From: Forficula auricularia
Lineage: Eukaryota; Arthropoda; Insecta; Dermaptera; Forficulidae
Direction of reading: 5' to 3'
Assembly: GCA_024734495.1 (NCBI GenBank)
Contig: JALMQS010000030.1
Span: forward strand, 12,626,378-12,690,377
Length of the DNA: 64,000 bases
A program made the translations under genes and the position numbers. The notes beneath the pieces were generated by a model. It searched no databases, was not told the origin of the DNA, and worked only from the letters and a program-made list of their open reading frames with translations. This document shows, piece after piece, positions 22,920 to 33,673 of this stretch (position 1 is its first letter; every line of letters starts with the position of its first letter).

Positions 22920-22982
22920 AATAAAATATAAATTATTTGCATAAATAAATATAGTCCTTATTTGCCCGATACCAACTTTAAT

Positions 22983-23397
22983 AATTTAATCGATGGGACA
23001 TAACTAATCAAAATATAATTTTATTTTTTGTAGTGATCAGCGTGATCGACCTTCAGCAAATAATAAAAAAACGCAAAAATCTTCAAAATTGGGAAATTTG
23101 ATTCTAATTTATTGTAATATCAAGAATGGTTTCACACTAGATATTTGAATTAGTCACCGCGTAACTTTACAATGAAGATGGGTAGATTTTAAAATTGAAA
23201 TTTTTTATCTAATCTTATAGTTTGCGTCAAAGAATAAAAAATACCTCGTTAGCAATTATAGCACTTGGGTCTGATCTATGTAGGGCGGAAGCCCTTCTGA
23301 CATTCAATCAAACATATCAAACGAGATCTTAGATACGGCTTTTGTGATTGTCATTTTCAAATTATATTTACCCTGATGTGGCACTTGTCTGACTAGC
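22983..23397. other. No gene seen
   Basis: AT-rich; a short TGTAGGGCGGAAGCCCTTCTG hairpin lies near 23279-23299. Confidence 0.45.
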
Positions 23398-23405
23398 TTC
23401 TAGGA

Positions 23406-24400
23406 CAGTGGTGGAGAACCTATGTATGACCCGAGGGTCACACACTGACCCAAGGACGCCTTTTAAATGACTCACGCGTCTTGATTTTTATAAACTTTTG
23501 ACATACAACAATGTTCGATGACTCCGTTGCGATCAAATTCTTAACAGGTTGGCCGATTTATTAGAAGAAATAAAGCTCTTTTTAAATTAAAAAAACAATA
23601 GTTATAACGAATTTTCAAATACAGAATAGTTAAATGATTTATTGTTGTTGTTACCATATATGACATCACTCAGCATTTCACTGAACTGAGAAAAACTTCA
23701 GCCAAATGGACATTTGTATTACTTAATTATGTTTGAAAATATTAAAATATTTATGACGAAACTTGATATTTTCACTAAAGTTTTGGAAATTAAAATCTTG
23801 AAATATTTTTTTTCGGTTACAAAAAAATTTTAAAAATACACTTTTTGAAAATACGTTTGACATTCAAAAAAAGTAAAAGCTGTAAAACAAATGGGAAACA
23901 TAACACTTTTTAGGTACCTTCCATGAATTATGTCACCCGAATTTCAAGATTTTTAGACCTCCCTCCCCTCCCCCTGTGTCACATTCTGTCAGATTTTCAT
24001 TGAGCCCCTCTTGTATTGTGACGTCACACTATCAGTTTTATACCCTAAAATTTAATAATTGTACAAATTTTTTTTCATAAATTAAACTCAACTAATGGAT
24101 TTAAGTAATATATACTTTAGTGACATGACAATGTTTAAGATCCCCGGGTCCCTCTGTCACATTTTGTCACAAATCTGAGATCCCCCCTTTACTATGTGAC
24201 GTAATTTATGGACAGACCCTTAGAGGATTTTAAAAAGTGAGAACCCCAAAAAACGGTCAACTATCAAGTTTTTTTTTTAACAAATTTTCTGTATTTCCAA
24301 ATTATTGCCTCCCCCTCCCTCTCCAAGTGACCCGCGGGAAAGTATTAAAAAAATTATTGAAACAATTTGACCCACTTCTCAAAAAGGGTCGCCATCACTG
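23406..24400. mobile_element. hAT transposon, non-autonomous, 995 bp
   Basis: Left end CAGTGGTGGAGAACC and right end the complement of CAGTGATGGCGACCC are hAT-type terminal repeats. The flanks TTCTAGGA (23398-23405) and TTCTAAGA (24401-24408) are an 8-bp target duplication with one mismatch. The interior has no recognisable transposase and carries another MITE at 23913-24220. Confidence 0.88.
23913..24220. mobile_element. MITE nested in the hAT element
   Basis: Left GGTACCTTCCATGAATTATG and right complement GGGTCTGTCCATAAATTACG are inverted ends of about 24 bp that finish in GTCAC; TTAG may flank both sides. The interior repeats the idea TGTCACATTCTGTCA / TGTCACATTTTGTCA. It must have landed after the hAT insertion. 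Confidence 0.65.
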
Positions 24401-24408
24401 TTCTAAGA

Positions 24409-25646
24409 GAAGGAATTTGGAAAAACCCAGCAAATATTTTCAAAAATTATATTTCTTTCTAAAAATGTGTTAATGAAATTCTTTCTTTCCATAGATTGTC
24501 ACCTCCTGAAAATTTCTTCAGAATAACCATGACTTGTAAATAAAATTGCAACTTTTTCATAAACTCACACACGCTATATTAACTTCGGTTAAAACAAAAA
24601 GAATATCTATCTATCTAGCTAGCTAGTTATCTACAAAATTTTTGAAGAAAATCTTTTGATTTCAAAATGAAATAAAAAAGCGGTGAACGTGATTGATTGC
24701 TTGCTACTTATTATTGAATGAGTACTCACCGGAATTTTGCCATTCATAGTCGTTCACCTGATTATTAGCTTGATGCCGTTGTTTCCATTTTTTTTGATCT
24801 AAGAAAGAGATAAATTCAAATATAAATCGTAGGTAATTGGGTTTTTTATAAAGAAAAAAATCTAAGAACTTTAATTTATTTATTTTTCTATAATATAAAG
24901 TAAAATTAAAAAAAAATGGTCAATTCTACTACTATATACTATATTTATAGAATAATATATAAAATCACATGGCTCGAAACGCTTCGAAAGACGTCATGGT
25001 TCTTTAACAAGTTATAAGTTATAAGACATTCTTTAAAACAATGTTATGTAATGGTTATATATATAAGTATAGTATATGTTTATTTGCATCAAGCAGAGGA
25101 CAATCTCATTCATTTCTTTTAATGAACCAACAACTCTACTACTGTCGATGAAACAAAATATTTTCTCTGTCCTTTAATAATGGTAGAAATTGTTACATGG
25201 AATTTCGAAAAAAATATAAAAGGGCTAATGATTATAGACTTTGTTTTTTATAATAATACAAGTTAAAGTTATATGAATTCTTCTATTATTTATTTATTTA
25301 TAGAGATTTTAAGGTAGAAATTAAATTCACATAAAATCACGTGACTCAAAACGTCTTAAAAAGTTGAATGAAGTCATGAAGTTTGCTGTAGAAATGCGAT
25401 TAGATCTTCTAAGTGGAATATAGTACATTATGAATTATTTAGATCCGCTAGAAGAGTTTCGACGGAATTGTACAACGGTGACGTCATAATTTGCTTGCGC
25501 TTTTCGTTGCTTTTGAAATCCATTTCAATTGCAATGAAGCCATTGAATTTTTAATTATAAAAAATGAGTGAAATATGTTCTTTTTGAATGTCAAATATAC
25601 ATTAAAAAATTGATCTGGTGCGTAAAAAAATGTGAAATAACCCAAT
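24409..25646. other. No gene seen; family K fragment
   Basis: AT-rich, probably intronic or downstream DNA of the minus-strand gene. 25078-25170 is a minus-strand family K module (CATCAAGCAGAGGACAATCT, then CAACAACTCTACTACTGTCG). Confidence 0.5.
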
Positions 25647-25652
25647 TTTATT
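25647..25652 (-). promoter_or_regulatory. Polyadenylation signal AATAAA
   Basis: AATAAA on the minus strand, 16 nt after the stop codon of the exon at 25669-25741. This would give a very short 3' UTR; position supports, but does not prove, a transcript end here. Confidence 0.45.
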
Positions 25653-25668
25653 AAAAGGCACTGTACCT

Positions 25669-25741
25669 TTACTCTTTGAAACGGATACGTCTGTTATACT
25701 GTACTCCGTCGATGACGTAGTTGTAGACGGGGCAGGTATTT
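25669..25741 (-). CDS. Candidate terminal coding exon, unidentified gene
   Basis: Minus strand. A good acceptor (pyrimidine-rich ATCTATTCTTTCAG, with CTAAT 30 nt upstream as a possible branch site) opens into one base plus 23 codons and TAA. The peptide begins NTCPVYNYVIDGVQY and ends RRIRFKE. Codon use is much less AT-biased than the flanks, as expected for real coding sequence. AATAAA follows the stop. The tail is polar, with no GPI or membrane segment. It could end the gene that contains the exon at 33524-33673, but DIP proteins usually finish with a hydrophobic tail, so a different gene is at least as likely. I do not recognise the protein. Confidence 0.5.
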
Positions 25742-26370
25742 CTGAAAGAATAGATATTTATAAGACATTAGATCAAAGACCACAAACACCTTTAAGCAAG
25801 CCTTTTACATTTTAGCACCTATTGTGATGAAATATCATAGGCATTTGCTTTTCATATTCACGAAGGCACAAGGGTAAACAAAAAATTAAGGCACATTCTC
25901 AAATAGAAATTACTGATAAAAAAATATCATGTCCCTCATCGGTTAAGGTACCGTTCAATATATATTTTTAAATCTTAACAAAGATGTTTTGATGTAATAT
26001 TTATTTTGACGCCCCAGTCGAGTGCTATGAACCTACTAATTAATACACGCTAGCAGTATTTCCCACCTTATATTTTCCAAGCCCATGAATTAAAAATCTA
26101 TAAAATTTCATTTTTATTGTACCTTTAGAAATTCACAAGGGTCTTTTCTACTGAATCCGAGTTGTTATAGGTAATTTTTATTGAATTCACAGAAGGGTTA
26201 TTTATATTCAGTCCCTTGGAATTGAACCCAAGAGCCAAAAAGCAATCGAACCATTCCTTCCGACATATAATAAAATTCATTAATGACAATTCAAATTAAC
26301 TAGAAGGCATCCTTGTGATTTTCCAAAGGAATAATAATGAATCGAAAATGAATTTTTACATACCGCGACT
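25742..26370. other. No gene seen; tRNA-like repeat fragment
   Basis: 26190-26280 contains ACAGAAGGGTT, TTGGAATTGAACCCAAG and TTCCGACATA, a decayed member of the foldback family at 46339-46542. The rest is AT-rich. Confidence 0.5.
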
Positions 26371-26489
26371 AAATTATTGGATAAAAAATATACTTGGTAG
26401 GTTTCACATTAAGATATAAAAATAAATTCGTTTTATTTTTTATATCTTAATGTGAAACCTACCAAGTATATTTTTTATCCAATAATTTA
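26371..26489. repeat. Perfect hairpin with ACTTGGTAGGTTTCACATTA arms
   Basis: Arms of about 55 bp, centre near 26430. The arm word GGTTTCACATTAA and the following AATGTTTCACCAAGTACC link it to the hairpin at 38605-38790 and a fragment at 52200-52245. Confidence 0.85.
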
Positions 26490-26639
26490 AAAATGTTTCA
26501 CCAAGTACCAACACCAAATTCCTTAAAAACTATACCGCGACTAGCCTATGAAGAACCCTGAATTAGATATTAAAATCGGGTTCATTGTTTTTAAATTAAT
26601 TATTAATAAAAAGAGTAGTATCATATAATTAATTTTATT

Positions 26640-27085
26640 AATAATTATTAAAACTTTATTATTATTAATTATGTATTATTAGATATGCAGTTGTTTAAGC
26701 TTGTATTTTGAGATTAAATTTCTTACCTAAGAGTAGAAATTTTATTTAAATGACACATAATTAATTATAATTATTTATAATACAATCCAACTATGACGTT
26801 TCGATACGCCTTATTCATGCGATCGTTCTCAAGTATGTGCACCCACTCCAATTTTAGGTTAACTTAACAAAATACGATGCAAGCTCAGTAAACCTAAATT
26901 CGGACTGGATGGTCAATTGGTCATACTTGAAAACGATCGCAGAATAAGCCAATCGAAAAGTCGTAGTTGTATTATTTGTTCGTGCTCAATAAATAATTAT
27001 AGTTAATTATGTATGATTAAAACAAAATTTCTACTCGTAATATACATGTATAAATGTATATATAATATCTAATAATATAATTTTT
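26640..27085. repeat. Inverted repeat with ATCGAAACGTCATAG motifs
   Basis: Arms of about 180 bp meet near 26865 (TTTAGGTTAACTT). Each arm carries a hairpin motif with ACTTGAGAACGATCGC ... TATCGAAACGTCATAG (26793-26838 minus; 26929-26971 plus), also seen at 32606-32651. It resembles the hammerhead-like motifs in layout, but the 5' core does not fit CTGANGA. Confidence 0.7.
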
Positions 27086-27719
27086 TATCATTTTCACTAT
27101 CTCTTTTTATTTATCTCGTGTGCGTTTTTAGGTTCCTCTATAGAATGGGTTCTGTGCGGGTGCACCTGCTACACCTGCCAATTATACAATATTATTGTTT
27201 GGCAACTTGGGATTTTGTTTATTTAATTTTTTAAAAAATAAGATCACCCCAGACGGGCGACTGCTCCGCCACTGCCTAAGACCAACTCAGATTCCACAGC
27301 ACGAGAGATCGGTCACATTTGTGGCAAATTTCCAGACTCAACTCGCGATACGGGTGTTAAAAATAGAATATTATATATTTAGAGATATCATGTAAAATTA
27401 AAAAATAAAAATAAATTAATATTATTTTAAGATTATCATGGGTCTGTTTTTAGCAGTTGAATATATACAATTAATGTTATTTTTAAGTTACTTGTAAAGT
27501 TCCATACAACCATGAAATAGACACCTCTTAGTTTCGATGTTATGCAAGTTTGTCTTATACAACATTGTAACTTGCAGTCTAAATAATACTGGCTTGAATA
27601 ACGTAGAATAACTACGATTTGAATGTAGTCTTATTTTATTTAGAAGTAATATGAAATCGATTTTTTATCCAGGATAATCGTATATCATCGTAAAGATCGC
27701 ATTAAGTAATAAAATTAGT
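27086..27719. other. No gene seen; possible hAT end
   Basis: 27120-27300 is GC-richer. CGACTGCTCCGCCACTG at 27259-27275 resembles a hAT right end, but no left end or 8-bp duplication was found. Confidence 0.4.
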
Positions 27720-28560
27720 TTGTATTTTTATATTAATTCACTTGGCACATTTTGAAAAAATCTAGCCGCTTTATAAATCAGCTAAATTAACAATCGACAT
27801 ATATAAACCTTGAATTCGATTGTAAATATATTAAATTAATAACTGGGATATACTGCTATATAAATATTTATATATTCTTGCAACAGGACCATTTTGAAAA
27901 AAAATATAGTCTAACATAATAAGCGGAGTGCGACACATACCTATAAATACGTTGGATTTGATCTTGATTATTTATAAGAGAGGAAAATTTAAAAAAATTC
28001 AGCTCAAATTATATATTGTTTCTATTCTGTACTTGATTTTATTTATTTATAATACAAGACGATTTTGAAAAAAGCTAGTCTCTTTGTAAATATGTATGCT
28101 AAATTAACATTTGAGCTATATATATTATGCATTTGATCTTATTTAATATACTTATATAAAATACCGTTATTTAGAAAAAAACAACCAGCCGATTTGTAAA
28201 ATCAGCACACATCACATGTATAAGTCTTGCTTGCACTTTCTTATATTTATTTATTCATTAAAAAAAAGCTATATAAATATAGGCTAACATAATAAGCGGA
28301 CTGTGACCATATATATATATATATACATACCTTGCACTTGATTTTATTTATTTACAAAACAAAACCATTTTTTAGAAAAAAACTAGCCTCTTTGTAAATA
28401 TACTAAATTAATTCGACCCATATATTCGTTGCATTTGATCTTATTTATTATAAAATAAAATAATTAAGAAAAAACAGCCAGCAACTTTGTAAATTAGCTA
28501 AATCCAAACTCTTTACGGCGACAGAGATACATAACGTATGTTACATACCTTTCATTTGAT
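27720..28560. repeat. Degenerate tandem array, block 1
   Basis: At least six divergent units of roughly 100-160 bp recur. Each has TTTATTTATAAAATA, then GAAAAAAACTAGCC, CTTTGTAAAT, CTAAATTAACAA, GCGACATAT and ATACCTTGCACTTGAT. The same unit continues at 30120-30483 and 31000-31130, so the array was split by insertions. It lies between the two minus-strand exons and is probably intronic or intergenic. Confidence 0.75.
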
Positions 28561-29029
28561 ATTAGATATTTATCCAAATAGCATTTTTTTTTAAATCGGG
28601 TATTCCAGAATGTATTTTAAATCGAATTAATTCGCTATAATTGTAGAAAGAATAACATAAATAATAATAATAATAATAAACTTTAACAAGATAAATTGAT
28701 TTAAGAAAAAGCGAAAAGAAATGCAAAAATCACACTGAAAGAAATAGCCATTGATATTTGTTTGTTATTTTAAAATAAGACTCGAAATATTGTTCAGTGT
28801 ATGTGACTTAACTAATAATTTTAATAGTTAAAACTATTTCCTTTATGAAAATGACTCACTATGTGAAATTGATACTGACCAAAAAGAAGGGGAGGGGGAG
28901 GGGAGATTAGAAAGATCGGGTTTCGCCTGTGTGTTCTAGGTTATGCATTCGAAACGACCTCTCTGAATTGCGGATTGCATCATTAGGCGTTAAATATTTT
29001 AACCCTAAGCTTTTGTATATCACTAAAAG
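28561..29029. other. No gene seen
   Basis: AT-rich with an (AAT)n stretch at 28660-28678 and a G-rich patch at about 28888-28905. Confidence 0.5.
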
Positions 29030-29240
29030 TACCCGATGCTCGGTAACTTTTTGCTTCAGTTAAAAGCTATATATTAATCGCCGAACCCCCTCCCTCGCCC
29101 CCGGAACCCCGCCACTTCACCCACCACCTGCACCTCAAATCCTCCCCCACCCCCGTACCCCTCAACAACTGGACCCCACCGTCACCTCCCCCTCGCCCCG
29201 CCCCCTCACCCAGTTTTTGCATTTTAATTCTTGTAAGTGG
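29030..29240 (-). mobile_element. Helitron-like 3' fragment
   Basis: Minus strand: the G-rich tract (C-rich at 29085-29210 on the plus strand) and TTAACTGAAGCAAAAAGTTA, then CCGAGCATCGGGTACTT, a broken version of the hairpin terminus. Confidence 0.6.
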
Positions 29241-30119
29241 CCAACATATTCTGTGTATATATGTATAGGTATATAAATAAATACCATATAATAATTTTTT
29301 TTAATTAAATAACAATTTTTGAGTTCATCAATTAAATTGTCAAATTCTAATATAGAAAAAAATAGGTTTGTGGGATATAAAATTCGATTTTTATCCATTA
29401 AATTGATTAACTTTTAATAAATATAATAATATTTATAATGATCTATTAGTGGAATTTAAAATTAAAAAACCAATTAATAATTAAAAGGAAAGTGAATAAA
29501 AATGTAAATATACATTTTAATCGAGACAACAACCTGTAAATAATTATTTCAATTAACAAAAAACCCATCAAAAACAACTTAGCCGAAGATGAGACCGTGA
29601 CAGATCGAATCGCCAACACAAAACCCTCCTAACCCGTGAATTTCATCCAAATCGTTAGAGCCGTTTTCGAGAAACCGATTGGATAGAATATATATATACA
29701 ATATTTGCTCGTTTAATATAATAAGATAAAAAAATTGATATTTATAACTAGTTTTAATTATGGTTATTAGAATACAAATATGTAAATTTTGTTGTTGGGT
29801 TATTCAATACGTTTTCGATTACTATCTGGTTGTAGTTTTGTTTTTTTCACATTTACAATGATTGAACACTTTCCGGGTACCTTTGCATTTACTTACAATA
29901 AAAATCACTAACTACGAAATCCGTTGTAAAGCCAGATCTCGAAAAAATATTTAAAAAAATCAAAAATATTCTTATTTGTGTGCAGCCCTTGTAAATATTT
30001 AGGTCGTCAATGGGGCTCGTGGTTTGATTTGGGTTGGCCAGGCCTGGTCTAAACTAACTTTGATTCATTCTATCGTTTGTACTTTCACGAAAAACGAACA
30101 GCTCATCCCAGAACAATCG
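29241..30119. other. No gene seen; repeat fragment
   Basis: 29560-29700 (GATGAGACCGTGACAGATCG, TTAGAGCCGTTTTCGAG) matches the centre of the inverted repeat at 21037-22982. The rest is unassigned AT-rich DNA. Confidence 0.5.
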
Positions 30120-30483
30120 AAATTAATCTTATTTATTTACAAAACAAACATTTTGAAAAATAAAGCTGCTTATAAGTTAAATAGGCTAAAGTAACAAGCG
30201 GACTGCGACATATATGCATACCTTGAATATGATCTTATTTATTTATAAAATACCACTATTTAAAAAAAATAATCAGCTTTGTAATTCAGCACACCATACT
30301 TTGCTTGCAGTTAATCTTGTTTATTTATAAAATAAAACCATATTGAGAAAAAAACAAACAAACTAGCCGCTTTGTAATTAGGTTAAAGTATAATAACAAG
30401 CAGAGTGCGACATATATTTATTATATACATACCTTGAAATTGATATTATCTATATTTAAACTATATATAAATCTTTTATTGTT
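30120..30483. repeat. Degenerate tandem array, block 2
   Basis: Three units with GATCTTATTTATTTATAAAA, TAGCCGCTTTGTAATTAG and GTGCGACATATAT, continuous in type with 27720-28560; a further unit lies at 31000-31130. Confidence 0.7.
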
Positions 30484-30543
30484 AAGGATAAATAAATTGA
30501 ATTGCTTCTTTCCAGTAATTTATTTTATTATTCAAATGGTTAA

Positions 30544-30587
30544 TCCAAATATTTCGAGAGCGCTCTCGGCATCTCTTCCTCAGTGGA
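30544..30587 (-). ncRNA. Hammerhead-like ribozyme motif
   Basis: Minus strand: TCCA, core CTGAGGA, extra A, helix II GAGA with TCTC closing a loop that itself contains GAGAGCGCTCTC, GAAATATT, then TGGA. TCCA/TGGA forms a 4-bp helix I. N7 is G here. Confidence 0.45.
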
Positions 30588-30778
30588 AACCACTCCCCCA
30601 CCAATGTGCCGACCCCATCAGTTTGTACAGAACATTGATAAAAGCTTGATTACACAACACACACAAATTCAAAATGAGATAACATGCGAGTATATACAAT
30701 TATTTACATCTCTTTATAATAAAGTCCGAATGAAATTTCAAACCACTCCCCCACCAAGAATTTGGTGGGGGAGTGGTT

Positions 30779-30822
30779 TCCACTGAGGAAGAGATGCCGA
30801 GAGCGCTCTCGAAATATTTGGA
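30779..30822 (+). ncRNA. Hammerhead-like ribozyme motif
   Basis: Plus-strand partner of 30544-30587: TCCA, CTGAGGA, extra A, GAGA...TCTC, GAAATATT, TGGA. Confidence 0.45.
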
Positions 30823-31648
30823 TTAACCATTTGAATAATAAAATAAATTACTGGAAAGAAGCAATTCAATTTATTTATCCTTAACAATAAAAAATTAATA
30901 TATCCAGTACACACCAAGCCAGCAAAATTCTTATATATAAATCGCTTATGGTCGTGGCCATTCGGAGCCGAGAAGGCTCAAAATAGTAGCGGAAATGCTC
31001 GAAGACATTTTAATAAATTTTTATAGAATAGAATTTTGAAAAATAAGCTGGCCGATTTCGAAATATAATAGACTAAATTAACAATCGAGCTACGACACTT
31101 ACCTTGAACTTGATATAAAATATTCACTTCAGTCAATGAAATTTTCAAATAAAATTATTAGGATAAAGTGCATTTAATGAGATAAGATGATTCTCAAATG
31201 AGATTAGCATTTACAAAAAGAAAAAAAATGCCTGCAGGAACATGCTATCTCTCAATTTACACCAAATCTCGAATGAAATTGTTTCTTGGTGTTTGGGGGG
31301 TGGGGGAGGGGGAGGGGTAATAGCCATCATCAGCATAATTATGCTTCTCTCAACCATCTCCTCCAACAACCATTCTTTTCAAAAATGTATATTATGAGTA
31401 CCTAAGAATGTAAACCGAGTAGATACAATATTTTAAAAAAGGGGTGAAATGCCCATGTATGTATTAAACTATGTACTTTCCATGAACTAAGCTAGCTGGG
31501 GGATAATTTTCAATTTTCTTATTCATTATAAATTATGGTGTTTTTTGAGGCTCTTGAAAACCTTGGAAACAGATGTAATGTCTTCGGTAGGAAAAAAGAA
31601 ATAAAATTTCTTTATATTCTAACAAATTTATTTTCATGAAAAACTTAT

Positions 31649-31688
31649 GAGACGTTTCGGCCGATATTCTCACACCATCATCAGTCCA
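31649..31688 (-). ncRNA. Hammerhead-like ribozyme motif
   Basis: Minus strand: GGA, core CTGATGA, extra T, weak helix II beginning GG and ending CC, GAAACGTC, TCT. The self-complementary ACGT means helix III could form only between two molecules. Helix I GGA/TCT includes a G-U. Confidence 0.45.
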
Positions 31689-32689
31689 CTTTTCATAATA
31701 TAGTACATATGTCTGTGTAGAATGTCATTTTCTTTTTACTATTAATAACATTTTAATCAAAAAGCTGGAGGTATTTTGTGTGTTAAATTGTTATTAATAT
31801 AGTATGTCAATATCAGTGAATATATCATATATATAATGAAATGTTGTAAATCTTATAGAATGCCTTTTTTATAAGTTGTTTTCTATAGTTATTCCTCTTA
31901 TTCATATTTAGAAATGTTTTAAACATGAATAAATATATTATTTTTCAGTGTATCTCTGTATCTGGATTTCGATTCACAGGTTAACTCAAGAATGGTAAGT
32001 TACAAGTTCTAGTGGCAAAATGTTTGTATTTCTAAAAAGAATTAAATAAATTTTGACATTTTTAATTTTAGAATAATATCTGAATGGAAAATCAAAAGAA
32101 AACAAAATCGAAGTGTTATAAGGGGTCTTCTTGAACTAATATAGCAGATAGTTGAAATTTGGAACAAAATTATATTATCATGTCGAATGTGCTAAGTTTC
32201 AACTTTCTTTTCTTCTTTCTTTTGCTGACAAAAAAATAGAATTTGCTGAGAGTATACCGAATTTAGAAAAACTTTTGACTTTTCTTTAATGATTTATTTG
32301 AAAATCATAATGAAACTTATCAGGATAATGGTCGTTTAATATCAAAAAAGTTTGTTAAAATCAACGTGGATTACTAAATAATTTATGTTATTACTTTCAC
32401 TTAATAAATAAGAATGCAAGTTAAAGAAAGTAGTAAAATCACTTTCTCTAAGTTCATCTTTTAAAGTCTTCTCTCTCAAAAACTCCAGAATTGTCTGTTC
32501 GTGATGCCTGGATTCTTGGCCGGAGTGTACTCACAGACAATTTACTATAAAACTGGACACCCACATGCCCGAATCATTTCCACTCGAATTGGGTGTTCAT
32601 ACTTGAAAACGATCGCAAAATAAGCAGATCGAAACGTCATAGCTTTTTGTGACCAAAAAATAATTTTAGCTAATTATCTGCTACACAAA

Positions 32690-32945
32690 GAGAAACAAAG
32701 AGGTTGTCCTCTGCTTGATGCAAATAAACATACACACATATATATCGAGATGATATATCTGTATATATATATATATATATTATTTATTTGTTTGAGACTA
32801 TAGTTTCGAAGACTTGGTCTTCATCATCAGTCTTTTTTAATTATAAATGTTGTTTTTCATGGAGTCAATATGGTATGGGTTGTTTCTCTTTGTGAATCAA
32901 CAACGCTGCTACTCTCGGCAAAACAAAAACTTTTCAATTATTTAT
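32690..32945. repeat. Family K modules flanking a hammerhead-like motif
   Basis: Plus-strand K text (AGAGGTTGTCCTCTGCTTGA, GCAAATAAACATACACACAT) is followed by an AT run and the minus-strand ribozyme-like motif, then by minus-strand K text (GAATCAACAACGCTGCTACT, GGCAAAACAAAAAC). The same order recurs at 35090-35240, 54170-54320 and 56400-56580. Confidence 0.7.
32794..32833 (-). ncRNA. Hammerhead-like ribozyme motif
   Basis: Minus strand: core CTGATGA, extra T, perfect 6-bp helix II (GAAGAC/GTCTTC, CAA loop), GAAAC, TATA loop, GTC. Helix III would be 2 bp (AC/GT). Helix I has only GA/TC. Confidence 0.5.
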
Positions 32946-33523
32946 GTCTTTATTGAAATTCTTAATATCACTGGCAATATTGCTAAGCTTTCATGCAAGT
33001 TCAACAATTTTGTATAAGTCCAAGTATGATTAATTTTATATGTTATACCTACCAAGTTTTGCATCTAAGGTACTCATATCTACAATATTTATCGAGAAAT
33101 ATATAAATTCATATTTTCATCTATAATATCGAAAATCATTAAAGCCGTTTCAATTTAAATTTAACGAACATTAATCTAGCTTAGTGAACGGCATTCATAC
33201 ATTTCATCCTGTCATAGGGTTTAACTAATGTGTCTTCGGCTCTTAATAGAATTATAGCAGCCAACTGTCCAATTTAGCTCTAATACTATTCCTATTTAGT
33301 TCATATTTATAATTAAATGTTGATGATCGATGTGAATCGTTTAAATGCAATATGGATATCCAATTCAAATATAAACATGAGTTGGTTATCACCCAAAGAT
33401 AATGAAAGGACGTGGCCGAGAGATTTTTACCAGTGTTTGTCTCTTGGGTGTGTCCATTACGATTTGTAATCTTCTACGGGAAAGATACCAAGGAGGGCCG
33501 CCTGAAATGTTGTAGACACCCAC

Positions 33524-33673
33524 CGTAAAGTTTGATCACACCATCCGTGTCCCCGAGAGAGTTCTTCGCCACGCATTTGTACGTTCCGAAGTCGTTTTTG
33601 CTCACATTGCGTATTTTCAGCATCATGAACTTGTTGTAGCCGTCGTCCACAGAAACTGCCTCATATTTGTCAC
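33524..33673 (-). CDS. DIP-like immunoglobulin-domain exon
   Basis: A 150-bp internal exon on the minus strand, bounded by acceptor TTCTGTTGCAG and donor G|GTGGGT. It contributes 49 full codons plus 2 bases at the start and 1 at the end. The peptide starts DKYEAVSVDDGYNKF and has KIRNVSKNDFGTYKC, then VAKNSLGDTDGVIKLY. This is the E-to-G strand half of an Ig domain with the D-x-G-x-Y-x-C signature; the pattern matches the third Ig domain of arthropod dpr-interacting proteins. DIPs are GPI-anchored neuronal surface proteins that bind Dpr partners in synaptic target choice. Lachesin is a close alternative, but the GDKYE...NSLGDTDG combination fits DIP better. The exon encoding the first half was not found in the window. 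Confidence 0.88.

Larger units (their letters stand above)
21037..22982. repeat. 1.95-kb inverted repeat of Helitron-like and hammerhead-bearing text
   Basis: Outer words AAAGTTGGTATCAGGCAAAT (21038) and the complement (ending about 22979) begin two arms of about 0.95 kb. In order from outside each arm carries a hammerhead-like motif (21102-21138; 22883-22919) and a Helitron-like 3' hairpin (21187-21218; 22817-22848). Further in are a C- or G-rich tract (21355-21475; 22563-22690), ACCTGGAAGACCGAGCTTCG and TGAGACCGTGACA, meeting near 22100-22190. The left arm has an extra ~190 bp near 21660-21850. This is an inverted dimer of a composite repeat. Confidence 0.85.
30484..30893. repeat. Inverted repeat with hammerhead-like motif in both arms
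   Basis: Arms of about 115 bp (30484-30600; 30764-30893) are near perfect, starting AAGGATAAATAAATTGAATT. They include GAGAGCGCTCTC and CCACTCCCCCACC, then enclose about 160 bp of unique text with a second small hairpin at 30751-30774. Confidence 0.9.
31131..33523. other. No gene seen; family K and hammerhead-like motifs
   Basis: Mostly AT-rich, likely intronic if the two minus-strand exons belong together. It holds hammerhead-like motifs at 31649-31688 and 32794-32833, a GATCGAAACGTCATAG motif at 32606-32651, and family K modules at 32690-32760 (plus) and 32880-32945 (minus). Confidence 0.5.

Noticed and set aside
26793..26971. Calling the ATCGAAACGTCATAG hairpins hammerheads
   Set aside because: The 5' core reads ACTTGAGAACG, which does not fit CUGANGA; kept as a related-looking hairpin only.
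27200..27300. hAT element at the CTGCTCCGCCACTG end
   Set aside because: No matching left end or 8-bp target duplication could be found.
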